A program made the position numbers and the translations under genes. A stretch of 64,000 bases of DNA from Delphinapterus leucas (taxonomy: Eukaryota > Chordata > Mammalia > Artiodactyla > Monodontidae). Each line of letters opens with the position of its first letter. Position 1 is the stretch's first letter. The notes under the pieces are model-generated. The model was not told the DNA's origin. It made no database searches and worked only from the letters and a program-made list of their open reading frames with translations. Shown here in pieces: positions 35,640 through 47,331 of this stretch. The stretch is from contig NW_022098021.1 in NCBI RefSeq assembly GCF_002288925.2, positions 3,739,774-3,803,773 of the forward strand, in the 5' to 3' direction.

Positions 35640-36780
35640 ATTCTTAAGAAGTATTACATAGGTAGTATATTTCTGAGACATTGGATAACCAGAAATATCT
35701 TTATTCTGTGGTTGTATTTGGTTGGTAGATGGGCTGGATATAAAATCCTAGGCTGAAATTCTTTTCCTCTCAGAGTTCTATGTGTTTTTTAACTTTCTTC
35801 TGGTTGGCTGGAGAGAAACAACGCAATTCTGATTCCCAGTCCATTGTATTTAGACTCCAGAATATTTTTCTGTCTTCTCTGTATGTTTAATGTTCTGAAA
35901 TTTGCAAAACCTGGGGAACAGGAGGGATCGTCTTTCTTTTATGTGCCTTTTCAACCTAGAGACTGGTTTTCTGTAGTCTGGGAAATTTTCCTGTATTATT
36001 TTTTTTTGTAATATTATCCTCCATTTTCTGCATTTTGTCTTTCTATAGCTTAGTCATATATTGAACCTTCTGGATGTATCTCCCAAGCTGCTTATATTTT
36101 CTTTAATATTACTCTGTCTTATTCTTTGCTCTATTAGAGATTCCTTGTCTTATCTGCTAGCCCCATTATTGAGGTTTTTAAAAAAATATTAATCTTTTTA
36201 TTTCTTTTTAATTTGCAAGTGCTTTATTTCTTTCTCCCCCTACTTTTATTTTTTTTAATAAATTTATTTATTTATGGCTGCGTTGGGTCTTTGTTGCTGC
36301 ACACGGGCTTTTCTCTAGTTGCAGTGAGCAGGGGCTACTCTTCCTTGTGGTGCACAGGCTTCTCATTGCGGTGGCTTCTCTTGTTGCGGAGCACGGGCTC
36401 TAGGCGCGCAGGCTTCAGTAGTCATGGCTTGCCGGCTCTAGAGCACAGGCTCAGTAGTTGTGGTACATGGGCCTAGTTGCTTCGTGGCATGTGGGATCTT
36501 CCCGGACCAGGGCTCGAACCCGTGTCCCCTGCATTGGCAGGCGGATTCTTAACCACTGAGCCACCAGGAAGCCCCTCTCCCCCTACTTTTAGAGTAACAT
36601 TCCCATCTTAGTTTATAGGTGTAATATCTTCTCATATCTCTTTGAGGATGTGAAATAAAATTTATTTGAAGTTTTCTTTTGTTCCTGTATTTTTCTCTAT
36701 TTTGTCTAGGTTTTTTTTTCTGTTTTTTGAAAGTTCTTCGTAGAAGCTCCAATATGTGGTTTTAGACTTTCTTTAATTAG
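35640..36780 (-). mobile_element. Old L1M/HAL1-like fragment, interrupted by a SINE
   Basis: GGCTGGATATAAAATCCTAG, TCTGTATGTTTAATGTTCTG and GTCTGGGAAATTTTCCTGTA resemble the ORF1-region text of ancient L1 elements in reverse orientation. The SINE at 36249-36575 splits it, with similar T-rich text resuming to about 36780. It is heavily diverged and its boundaries are approximate. Confidence 0.6.
36249..36575 (-). mobile_element. Long CHR-type SINE with TSD
   Basis: AATAAATTTATTTATTTATG at the tail side, GGCTGCGTTGGGTCTTTG, several GCTC...AGTAG units and the reverse-complement head CCACCAGGAAGCCCC are present. The TSD TCTCCCCCTACTTTTA is exact at 36233-36248 and 36576-36591. Confidence 0.95.
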
Positions 36781-38499
36781 CTCTTTTATTTCTTATTTAC
36801 ATATTGTAACGCTCATCAAATACTGTAAACATTGAAACACTGAGTAAATTAATACATTTCAGATGATCATAAAATTAAAGTGCGCTCGTAGTAATTTGGC
36901 CCTGCAGTGAAAGGTGACAGCATTTTCCATTGTTTATCACATTTATTTTCCTCTCCTGAAAGGATTTCCAAAAAAAGTTATAAAAATAACTGAGAACAAA
37001 CTTCTTAGCAAATCTAAATATTGACAGGCACTATGCCTGTTCCTTCATATCCTGTTGTGAAAAAGGGTTTTCTATTGTGCAAGTATAAAGAATGCATCAT
37101 TATTACCATGTATGTGCATACATCCTGGGATAGCAATCAAGAGGGCTTTCTCTGGAATGAATTCTTAAATTTTTCCCAGCTGTTAATAATTAACTGTGTT
37201 CTATATAAGATTCAAGTTAAATTGTATATTAGCTTATTTAGTGGAAGTCTAAGACCGACAAGTATCTGTAGCAAGAAAGGCTATTTTGAGAATTTAACTC
37301 CCCATAAAATACATACCAGGCTGTAATTAGTGCCTTCAATACTTGCTGTGACTCTGTCTAGGCCTTTTAACAAGACTGAAAAATATTTCTGCTGGTTGTT
37401 AAACTGTTATTCTGAAATCATAAATACATTCACTTAAACTAGACAAGTTGCTATATCGATGCCTCGAAATTGTTTTAAATTATGTTCTAAACGTTAATAA
37501 TGCCATGAACAAACAAAAGGCAATAAAATGCCATCAGAGTAGCTTGATTGCTTTGAATTTATTGAGGAAATATTCCTTCTGAAAATAAAAGCTGAGAAGA
37601 GGGGGAAGAAAAAGGAAAAAGTGTTCAAGGAGGTTTTGCTTGTGAAGCTGTAAGTCTCATTCACCAGCGTCACTCTCCCCTATACTGACACCTTTGTAAG
37701 GCCTGGGGCACCTCTGAGAGAGGTGATGCTTCTGTTGATATTTCCCGTTCTAATTCATTCAGAGACCCTGAGATTAAACCTACTGAAGCAGCTCTCAATT
37801 GGGGGCATTTGAGGAAGCTGCCACTTGTCAGGGCCCCAAACTGATCGTTAGGAACTTTGAACGTCACAGCTGGGACAAAGGGCAGGGTAGGCGAGTGCTT
37901 TTACAAAGTGTGGCATGATTTCAGCTTTTGTCTCATGTGGTGTTTGCTATGATCGCACAGACAGGGTTGTTGGACTCACTTGATCTCATCTGTAACCTTT
38001 TTCCCCATAGCTCCCTTCCACAACCCCCAGAGCGATGGTTCTGGACCAGGCTTTGTGCCTTGCTCTGGCCAGTCATGTATAAGTGAAAGCCTCTGGGTAG
38101 ACTTCCAGAAGTGCCTGGCCCGTGAATAAATATTTACTTAGGGTTAAAATAAATGAGCTATAAACTTTAAGTACCATTTATAAAATTTAATGCACAGTGC
38201 CTCTGCTTTGCTTCTGTCTTTGGCCCTTGATCTGTAAATGTTGCTGTCACCCAGAGGCCCGTCCATGGATTTCCTCTTTCTTCCTGACACAGTGTCCCTC
38301 ACTGGATGACTTCGTCTCCCGTTGATGTGATTACTATCTATTTACTAATATTACAAACATTTTCCTTATATAGCTTCTCCCCTGAGCATCAGCCTTGCAC
38401 CGTGAATTTCTCCCTGGAGAGCCCCCAGGTACTGCACATTTCACACGCCCCCAAAACAAGCTCGTCTTCCGCCCTCTCACCTCCAAGTTTCACCTCTGG
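36781..38499 (+). other. Intron, unique, AT-rich
   Basis: No exon, RNA gene or strong repeat was recognised. The AT-rich stretch 36830-37600 is free of obvious repeat signatures and could contain conserved non-coding sequence. Confidence 0.4.
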
Positions 38500-39292
38500 T
38501 TATGTACTAACCATTAGGGAAGTGCAAACCAAAACCACAGTGAAATACCATTTCACACTCATTAAGACGGCTACTATTTTTTTAAAAAATGACACAGAAA
38601 GTAACAAGTGTTGGTGAGAAGATAGAGAGATTGGAACCTTTGTGCCTTGCTAGTGGGCAAGTAAAATGGTGCAGCCACTGTGGAAGACGGTATGGAAATT
38701 CCTTTAAAAGTTGAACACATAGCATTACCGTATAATCCAGCAATTCCATTCTGGTTATATGCCCCAAAGAATCAAAAGCAAGGACTTGAACAGTTACTTG
38801 GACATCAGTGTTCACAGGAGCATTATTCACAGTATCCAGAAGGTGGAAGCAACCCAAGTGTCCATCGGCGATTGAATAGATAAGCAAAACGTGGTCTGTA
38901 CATACACTGAAATACTATTCAGGCTTCAAAAGGACTGAAATTCTGCTAATTGCTACCACATGGATAAACCTTGAGAACATTATGCTAAGAGGCATCAGGC
39001 AGACACAAAAGGACAAATATTGCCTGATTCCATTCATATGAAGTAACTGGAATAGTTAAATTCAGAGAGACAGAAAGCAGAACAGCGGTTACCAGGGACT
39101 CGGGGGAGGAACGAACGAGCAGTTGCTGGTTACGGGAACCCTTTCAGCTCGGAGCGATGAACAAGTTCTGGAGATGCGGTCGTGATGATTTTACAACAGT
39201 GTCAGTGTACTTAATGCCACTGAACTGTACCCTTAAAAACGGTTCAAATGGTAAATGTTATGTACATTTTACCACAATAAAATAAATAAAGC
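38500..39292 (+). mobile_element. L1 3' fragment: end of ORF2 plus 3' UTR
   Basis: GTGCAAACCAAAACCACAGT, GCAGCCACTGTGGAAGACGG and, further on, GTACTTAATGCCACTGAACT and GTACATTTTACCACAATAAA run from the ORF2 C-terminus to the 3' end. It is in the same orientation as ATP8A2. Frames are broken throughout. Confidence 0.9.
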
Positions 39293-41208
39293 TATACTGA
39301 GCGACTTTTTTCAGATATGTAGATACACAGTTTTCAAATTTCTCTAGGGCAATGTGTGCAGCGCTGTTCGCAACCTTGAAGAACAGCTGTCCGGTGTCCT
39401 TCAGAGTCTGAAGCCAGCCCTCTCCTCTCACTTCATTATCCTTGTTCTGGCCACCTGGAAATTCGCAGCTGCCCTGATTACATACAAGTCTGTCCTCTGC
39501 CTTTAATAGTCCTCTGCCCCCATGAGCTGACGATGGAATCTGACACTTCCAGACCCAGCAAGTACCTACCACCTTTGGGAAAGCTGCGGTGAGTCCTGTA
39601 GACAGAACCCATTTCCCAAAGAACTTTCCCATACTTCGGATTCATCCCAAACTTGTCCTCGACCAGAGTGAGGTCTTTAAGGGCAAGGACGGTGTCTGCT
39701 TCACCTTTGTGGCTGCTGCACGTAGCACAGCATAATTGGAAGCAGGGTCTTAGTAAACAGTTCGATAACTGAACTTTTAAAAATACATATGATTTTTCTA
39801 ATCCTTCTCTGAGAGAGCAGACAGACCTTTTCGCCCACTTTCCAGAACAAATAAATAAGGAAAAGAAATGTCACACCTCGCCCAGGTTGCAGGCCTCAAG
39901 TGGCTGAAGGGGATGGAGAGACGGTATCAGAAGTCTTGCCTTCTTACATCCCTGGTCTTTGGAGCCAGGCATTAAATCTTACCATCCATATGTTAAGAGC
40001 ATTCCTTTATTGGTTATAAAACACACGTTCTCAGATATTTGCCGTAGGTCCTATCCATAAACGGAATGATCTTATACATATTTCTGCTACCTCTTCTGTA
40101 ATAAACCCCCTGCCACTGTTCCAACACCAGGAGGTTGGAAACAACTGTCATTAATGGACGGGAACAGATCCTAACCAGTGATCCCAGATGAAAGCTTCAT
40201 TATTTCATTACTAGCCTCCAGGGCGATTTGGTCTCCTAACACTGGAGCACGGGGTTTGGGCTGAGAGTCTGAGCCTTGAACTATTAAGAAATGTAAGTAG
40301 TCCTTGACACAATTTGGAGCAATTACATTCTATTGTGCCAAGAATTCCGTATTAAAAATCGATTTAATTGTGCGTACTCCATCTGGTCGGTATTATGATC
40401 TTTTATGGGAAGGAAACACGATTCTGTATTTACCTGATGGTCCGTAGGATAAGCATGTCATTTGGTAGCCCTGAAAAATTAAGGAAACATTGAAAGTGTT
40501 TATGAGATTTCCCTTTACTAACTTGTGGGACTTTTGAGCTGTAAGATTCAACGTCTTACATCGTTTGGGATTTTAATGGAAAAGAAAATGTTTAAACTGA
40601 AGCAAGAAAATTTCTACGTGCGTATCATATGCTATATTTATTTGCATGTGATATTCCTCTTTTATGCTTTTGACGTTCTAATCCCTTTAAACATAACTTA
40701 GATGGTCATGTTAGTATTAATTTGTGTTTTTTTATTCAAAAAATCTGGATAATGAAAGGTGAGAGGCTTACTTTTGTCTGCTGGGTCGATTTCAACCATA
40801 TTTAGCGAAGGACTGTGAGATTTCAGCTTAAAATATTGCTGGGAAATGTTTTTAGAACCAGAGTGATTGCATTTTGTTATGTGGTGTGTTTCTCAAAGGA
40901 GTTTATATCTTAATCTGAAAAGGAGCCTTAGCTTCCTTCCATGGCATTAGAGGCTTAAGAATGAGATCATTTTGTTAATAAGTGTTTTTGAACTGCTGAC
41001 GCGCTTATAGTTGTGAAGTATTTTGTTCCTGTCACAATCTTAAACTGTCAACAGCATCGTTAGTCGCCTTAAATATTGATTTGATTCTGAATCGCCTTAA
41101 CTTGTTTTTTTTTTAAAAAAGTCACTGATTTGTTAGGTAGGGTCTACTGTTACTAACTATAACAGTCTATCAAACACCTATTTGGTAGCAGCTACAATAT
41201 CTTTGTCT
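39293..41208 (+). other. Intron, with an L2-like remnant
   Basis: At about 39655-39775, TCTTTAAGGGCAAGGACGGT and the following AGCACAGCATAATTGG resemble an L2 3' end. The remainder, notably the AT-rich 40260-41100, looks unique. No exon was found. Confidence 0.45.
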
Positions 41209-41362
41209 CTGTGCCCTGATTTCCTCATTGTGAAATGCAGACCATGCCTATTTGTTAGGGTTGCTAGGAGCTTTAAATGAGATACTATACTCCATTTAGA
41301 AGGTTCTGCTCGAAGGTTCTGTGCAGAGTAGGCATTAAATACACATTAGCTTTTATCAACAT
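41209..41362 (+). repeat. MIR SINE remnant
   Basis: CCTGATTTCCTCATTGTGAA, GGGTTGCTAGGAGCTTTAAA and GCAGAGTAGGCATTAAATAC align in order with the MIR core and 3' end. Confidence 0.85.
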
Positions 41363-41435
41363 CATCAAAAACAGCAATGACGATTCTGTAGTGTGTGGTT
41401 TTCTTTCCATTCGTTCATTAAAAATGAAGTTTGGG

Positions 41436-41685
41436 AAAGGTGTGGGGAGGAATAAATTAGGAGTTTGGGATTAACAGTACTCTCTATAAAATAGATAATC
41501 AGCAAGGAGCTACTCTGTAGCACAGGGAACTCTACTCAATATTGTGTAATAACCTACATGGGAAAAATACCTAAAAAAGAATAGATACGCGTATATGTAC
41601 AACTGAATCACTTTGCTGTATACCTGAAACTAACACAACATTGTAAATCAGCTATACTCCAATATAAAATAAAAAGTTTTTAAAC
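41436..41685 (+). mobile_element. Strongly 5'-truncated L1 (about 250 bp) with TSD
   Basis: CACAGGGAACTCTACTCAAT, GTACAACTGAATCACTTTGC and GTAAATCAGCTATACTCCAA are the last bases of a ruminant/cetacean L1. ATGAAG(T/C)TTGGG flanks it at 41424-41435 and 41686-41697 with one difference, so the truncated element inserted as such. Confidence 0.9.
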
Positions 41686-41697
41686 ATGAAGCTTGGG

Positions 41698-42266
41698 GGG
41701 GATTAAGGAAGCTGCCCTGATCACGTAGCAATTCAGTGAATGGAATTGATATAATCTCTGGCTGCATGCATCTCACAGATGGTGGGATATACAGGTAACA
41801 AGGCAACAGAAAGTACCGGAGAGAAATGAACACGGTGAAGTGACAGAGTAACAAGGCCTTCTCCTCTACATAATTCTTGAAAGGAGTGCTTCTTTGTTGT
41901 ATGGTAGCAGTGTATAAAGGAAAAGTAACTTCCTCTCAGCTGCCTTTATTTCTGCACTAGTAGTCAGTAGCTTCCATGCTTTTCTTTGCATTCATGAAAA
42001 TACATAAACATGTAGCATTTTTGTTGTGGTTGTACAAGAAATGGATTCTGTACCCATTACTCGGTAACTTTCTTTCTTGTGTTGGTTTGCCTTGAGAAAA
42101 TCCCTAGAAGTTTTGTAAGTGTGCGGTGTTTGCTGCTAGCATTGGGCCTGTCCAGGACTGACCCATAAGGAAAAACTCTCCAAAGATTTCAGAGACGAAC
42201 CCAGCCTGTTTATTACCACAGTCTTCATTTAACTCTGGCCACTCAATCCCATATTTATGGGGCAAA
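41698..42266 (+). other. Intron, unique
   Basis: No gene or definite repeat was recognised. Confidence 0.4.
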
Positions 42267-42280
42267 AGATACTGGAGGGG

Positions 42281-42480
42281 GGCTTCCCTGGTGGCGCAGT
42301 GGTTGAGAGTCCGCCTGCCGATGCAGGGGACGCGGGTTCATGCCCCGGTCCGGGAGGATCCCACACGCCGCGGAGCGGCTGGGCCCGTGAGCCATGGCCG
42401 CTGAGCCTGCGCGTCCGGAGCCTGTGCTCCGCAACGGGAGAGGCCACAGAGTGAGAGGCCCACGAACAGCAAAAAAAAAG
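42281..42480 (+). mobile_element. Short CHR-type SINE with TSD
   Basis: It has the head GGCTTCCCTGGTGGCGCAGT, the body GCCTGCGCGTCCGGAGCCTG, and an A tail after CCACGAACAGC. The 14-bp TSD AGATACTGGAGGGG is exact at 42267-42280 and 42481-42494. Confidence 0.96.
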
Positions 42481-42494
42481 AGATACTGGAGGGG

Positions 42495-44772
42495 AAGTTC
42501 CTAGGCTGTCTTGCTACTACTGTTATTTTTGTGCTGTTATTATTTTTTAATTTCTGATAATCCTTACCCTATAATAGCATCCTGATTTTTCTCCCTTAAT
42601 TTCCTGTCTACCTACCTAATGACTTACCTAGTCATTTTGCCTTTTCTTTTGTCAATCTCATACTGTTTCTTTGGCATACATTCCTCCATTTACATACATA
42701 TAGATTTTACATTTTAAAAGACAGAATTGCTGCATTTATCCCCAATAAAGAACTTTGAGGGGTTTCCCCCTATGCTTTTTGTTTTGTTTTGTTTCCCACT
42801 GTTAACAGTACTGCAAAACAACATATATTTTTATATACAGGTGCTTTTATTTATGAGAAATGAACTTCTAAAAAGAGAATTTCTAGATGAAGTGTAAGCT
42901 TCTTTTTTATCCTAATGCATACTGCCAGATCGAATTCCAAAAAGATTGTAGCCCTTTGACTTTTAAACAGATATCTTTAATCAGCTCAGACCTGACTGCA
43001 TATCACTAGATCATGATGTTGCTGCCACTTTAGTGAGAAACCGAATGGCTAATTTATTTAGTTACTCTCTGTAGGGTACTTTTCCACTTCAGTCCTCTAC
43101 CGTGGGTCTTGGAAGAGCCGAGTAAATTGAGGAACAGTTCCCCCCATTCCCGGATGAAGCAATCATCCAAGTATGTGGCTGGGAGCTGAGAATCTGAGTG
43201 GCAGCAGGTCCAGCTGCCAAGGTGGTACAGTGGCGGCTGGGACCCGTAGACAGGAGTCTGTGCAATTAGCCAGGACAGTTACTGCATTTTTGGCAGTGGG
43301 GCAGCAGTTAAAGCAAAAAAGGATCTTTTTCCAAGAAGGAAAAGCCATTTAATAAGTTTGGGTCAGTTCGCTCATAACAGCGCCACATTTGAGCAGGAGA
43401 AACCCCAGGAGCTTGGCAAACCGTCACTACTGGCCAGTATTCCTCCCAGCTCACAAGTCTGAGGCCGTCCGGGCAGAACCTGGCTCTCTGCTTTGACTGT
43501 ATCCATTTAATAGCATTCCTAGTTAACAGAGTGAAAGCAGAGGAATCTTTGCCCCCTTAATCCAGAAGAGTAAGATTTAGTGGCTGTAGAAGCCGTGGCC
43601 CAAGTAACCGCACAGCAGAGGGGGCGGGCAGTCTGTCTGTATTGCGGACTGTGTGCTTGGGCGTGCAGCTTGAAACCGTGGTCCTCCAAAAATGACATTG
43701 ATGTTTATGAATGGCGCAGTGCTTTCTTTTTTGTAGATGAATCAACATTTGTATATGACTAACCACTGTGAAAGTCTGATTTTATAGTGTGTCAGGGAGC
43801 CATCGTGTACCTGTCCTGTGAATAAATAAAGTAAAAACTCGGTACGCTTACATAAATATTTTAAAATACAGTGTGTTCTCCTACTTTTTCCATTTCACCT
43901 AGGGGAATCTTGCCAAAATAAAATCAAGTTTGAGTCTTTACAGTGTAAGAGAAAACCAGGTCATGGATTTTGAAATTAGAAGGTGAATTGGGTTTGTTTT
44001 GTTTATTTAGGTTTTAATTTTTTCTCTCCCAAATAAATCTTTCCAATGAAATAAACAGGTCTGATCATCTAATGATGGATTATTTGAATGAAGATTGAAA
44101 TTGAACTGGAAACGTTGAAAATTAGCTGCCTTATACTTTTCAAAAAGCCGAGGCACCTGCCACTGATAAAAATTAGGACAAACATATCAAAAATCTTTGA
44201 AGAAACATGTGGCCCAGCCAGTGCCAACTTGGACAGAATCAGAACACTGGCTGCTTAGAGGAAATATCTCAACATTCAACTAATCAAGGATGTTAATCTG
44301 AAGTAAAGATTGAAAATTGTGACATGGTTAGGATTGCTCAGAGCGAAGGTTAATGCTGAGAAAGAGAAGCTTGATTTCTTAGGATCTTTTCCCCTTACTG
44401 TGTATTTTCAACAACTAGAATGTCACAGTTATATGAAGTTCACTCTCAGTCTTTAAAGTGATTTCTCATTAATAATTTATCAAGATATATTTCTGGTTTA
44501 GGGATCTAATTTTGTCAAGTTCTGCACTCACATGCATTGCTACCACGGCCTCTAAAGAGTAAGTAAGGCCTGTGGTTCTATGCATGAGGCGCCAGGCTAG
44601 AGAGTAGTTACTCGAAAAGAAGCGAAGATTTCTGAATCCTCACCCGCTACACACAGATTTAATCATGGCCTCCTGCAGTCTGTCCCATGGCGTTATTTTG
44701 CTTATAACAAACACGTTACAACATTATTTCGAAGTTTTATCAGGTTGACCTAATGAACCTATTTCTTTCATC
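42495..44772 (+). other. Intron, unique, candidate conserved stretch
   Basis: There is no exon or RNA gene that I can support. The part 44000-44480 is AT-rich, shows no repeat signature and has several TAATGA/ATTA homeobox-like cores (for example ATCATCTAATGATGGATTAT). It is a plausible conserved non-coding element, by inference only. Confidence 0.4.
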
Positions 44773-44975
44773 CAGGGTTTCTCAATAGTGGCACCCTTGA
44801 CATCTTGGACCAAATAATTCTTTGCTGTAGGGAACTCGCCCGGGCATTGTAGGGTATTTAGCAGAATCTTTGGCCTCTACCCTCTGGGTGCCAACAGCAC
44901 CCTCAAGACAGTTTCCAGACATCGTCAAGTGTCTCAAAGGCAAAATCAACCCTAGCTGAGAATAACTGCTCGAAA
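44773..44975 (-). mobile_element. MER20 (hAT-Charlie) DNA transposon
   Basis: CAGGGTTTCTCAATAGTGGC, TTGGACCAAATAATTCTTTG, TCTTTGGCCTCTACCCTCTG and CCTAGCTGAGAATAACTGC follow the MER20 consensus in reverse orientation over nearly its whole 200-bp length. It is non-autonomous and has no coding sequence. Confidence 0.85.
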
Positions 44976-44999
44976 CAGTTATCTAAATAAAACATGAAC

Positions 45000-46250
45000 G
45001 TGTTTAAAAAGTTCAAAATAGTACGAGAGGTATGAGTGAGTCTCCATACTACCACCTAGAGAACACTTCTGCTCCCTCAAGATAATGAACATGAACAGTT
45101 TCTTATGGGTCTTCCAGAAAGTCGCCATGCATACGAGAGTATGTACACCTGCTCTGCATAATCATGACTACTCAACATATACCTTGATATCTTTCATGTA
45201 ATGATAGAGTTCTGTATTACCGTGCTCACACACCTATATTGCTCTTTTTAATGTCTCCATAGTATTTCATCGCTGTGGATGAATTCTGTCCATTTAACTA
45301 GCTACCAATATACGTGCAGGTTCTAGTGTCTTATCCTTCCAAATAATGCCATGGTAACATCCTTGTATTTTTGTGTTGAATACTATGTGATTATAGCTAT
45401 AGGATATAGAGTATGTTCCTAAAAGTGGAATTGCTGGGTCAAAGGAAAAATATGTTAAACATATTTGTGGACAGTGCTATATTACCATCTGGGTATAAGG
45501 GTAGCTGTTTTCTCTGGTTATCAAGCTTTTAAATCTTTGCCCATTTGTTGGGTAAAAAATGATATCCCGGGCTTCCCTAGTGGCGCAGTGGTTGGGGGTC
45601 CGCCTGCCGATGCAGGGGACGCGGGTTTCTGCCCCGGTCCGGGAAGATCCCACATGCCACGGAGCGGCTGGACCCGTGAGCCACGGCCGCTGGGCCTGCG
45701 CGTCCGGAGCCTGTGCTCCGCAGAGGGAGAGGCCACAGCAGTGAGAGGTCCACACACCGCAAAAAAAAAAAAAAAGATATCCCTTTGTGTGTGTGTTTCA
45801 TAAAAAGTGAGATTTCCTACATTTATACGTGGTTTTGTGTCCTGTGATCACACTGCCTGTATATTCTTTCCCTGTTTTCCTAACAGCTTGTTGGCGTGTT
45901 CTTTCTTATTTGTAGGAACTCTTTATATAGTAAGGAAATTAGATCTTCACAGACGTTACAAATATATGTGTACTGTTTATTCATCTTCTTTCAACTTTAT
46001 TAATATTTTTTGCTATAGAAATGAATTGTTTCAAATTTATTCCTCTTTTTGTTTGATTTCTGAGTTTGTCATACAGAGAGTCAGTTTCACGTGCAAAAAA
46101 TAACTTTTTTTTCCTGTTTTCTCCTAATGCTTTGAGTTAGTTTTTTATGGTTAAGCGTTCAAGCCATCTGTGATTAGTTTGAGTATATGGAATGAGACCA
46201 CAGTACTATACAGACATGACTTTTCCTATACAGAATGGTAATTTATTATA
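45000..46250 (-). mobile_element. Old L1M fragment, interrupted by a SINE
   Basis: TTTAATGTCTCCATAGTATT, CTAAAAGTGGAATTGCTGGG and, right of the SINE, GTAGGAACTCTTTATATAGT and ACAAATATATGTG are ancient L1 ORF2 3'-end text in reverse orientation. Boundaries are approximate. Confidence 0.7.
45569..45775 (+). mobile_element. Short CHR-type SINE with TSD
   Basis: It runs from GGGCTTCCCTAGTGGCGCAG to an A tail of fifteen. GATATCCC flanks it at 45561-45568 and 45776-45783. It inserted into the older L1M copy listed separately. Confidence 0.95.
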
Positions 46251-47019
46251 TGTTAAAGGGCATTTCAACAGAGTGAGATAAAGGTGGTTTATTAACCAAG
46301 TGCTGTTGACATAGTTGCCTCACATTTGGGTACAAGATAATGAAGCTGGATCCATACTTGGTGCTTGCAGGGAAGCAGTGCAGGGCCACTGCAGCTCCGT
46401 GAGGAAAGGCAGTGACCTCAGAATGGCAGGCGAGGGCCTTGTCCACTGTAGGGCTTTGTAAGTTAGGGTCATGAATTCAATCTTATTCGAATAGTGTTTC
46501 TTTTTCACATTTCTCTTGTACTTAGCATATATTTGGGGGTTTATATTTTTATCCATTCAGCATTTTTAAATGTATTATTAATATAACACATATTTGGTGT
46601 TACTTCTGTCATCATATTTCATGTTATGTTTTCAACTCTTGATGTTTCCTTGGTTTCTACCTTTTGCTGAAATCCTCTTCATGCTTTATTTCCCTAAGGA
46701 CTTGTGAACATTCACTGCTGACTTCTGGTTTTGTCTACTGTGCCCGAGAAACATGAAGCCAACTTGACTTTTCCCCTCGTAGGCTAATTGCTTTTTCTGC
46801 CCGAATATATTAAAAAACTGATCCTATAAAATTTTAAAACTCATTAATTCATGTATCAGGGTTTGTGTGGTTGTTGATCTTTTGGTGGCCGTTTTTTTGT
46901 TTCCTGGAGACAAAAGGTGTCTTCTCTATTTATTGGCTGATTAAGGTTTTAGAATATTTCAGGAATTTTTCTTCTATTATATCTTCGAACATTTGTTTCT
47001 ATGCTTTTTTTTATACCTT
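46251..47019 (+). other. Intron with old, unresolved repeat-like text
   Basis: At about 46400-46480, GAGGGCCTTGTCCACTGTAG and the following GTAAGTTAGGGTCATGAATT resemble a widespread old mammalian repeat whose family I could not name. The text 46560-46720 is T-rich and may be a continuation of the old L1. No exon was seen. Confidence 0.35.
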
Positions 47020-47331
47020 TTTAAAAATAAATTTATTTATTTTATTTATTTATTTTTGGTTGCGTTCGGTCTTCGCTGCTGCATGCGGGCTTTCTCTCGT
47101 TGCAGCGAGCGGGGGCCTCTCACCATTATGACCTCTCCCGTTGCAGAGCACGGTCTCTAGGTGCGCAAGCTCAGTAGTTGTGGCTCACGGACTCCAGAGT
47201 GCGGGCTCAGCAGCTGTGGCGCATGAGCTTAGCTGCTCTGTGGCATGTGGGGTCCTCCCGGACCAGGGCTCGAACCCGTGTCCCCTGCATTGGCAGGCGG
47301 ACTCTCAACCACTGTGCCACCAGGGAAGCCC
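47020..47331 (-). mobile_element. Long CHR-type SINE
   Basis: AATAAATTTATTTATTTTAT at the tail side, then TTGGTTGCGTTCGGTCTTCG, AGTAGTTGTGGCTCACGG and the reverse-complement head CCACCAGGGAAGCCC. No clear TSD was seen. Confidence 0.92.
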
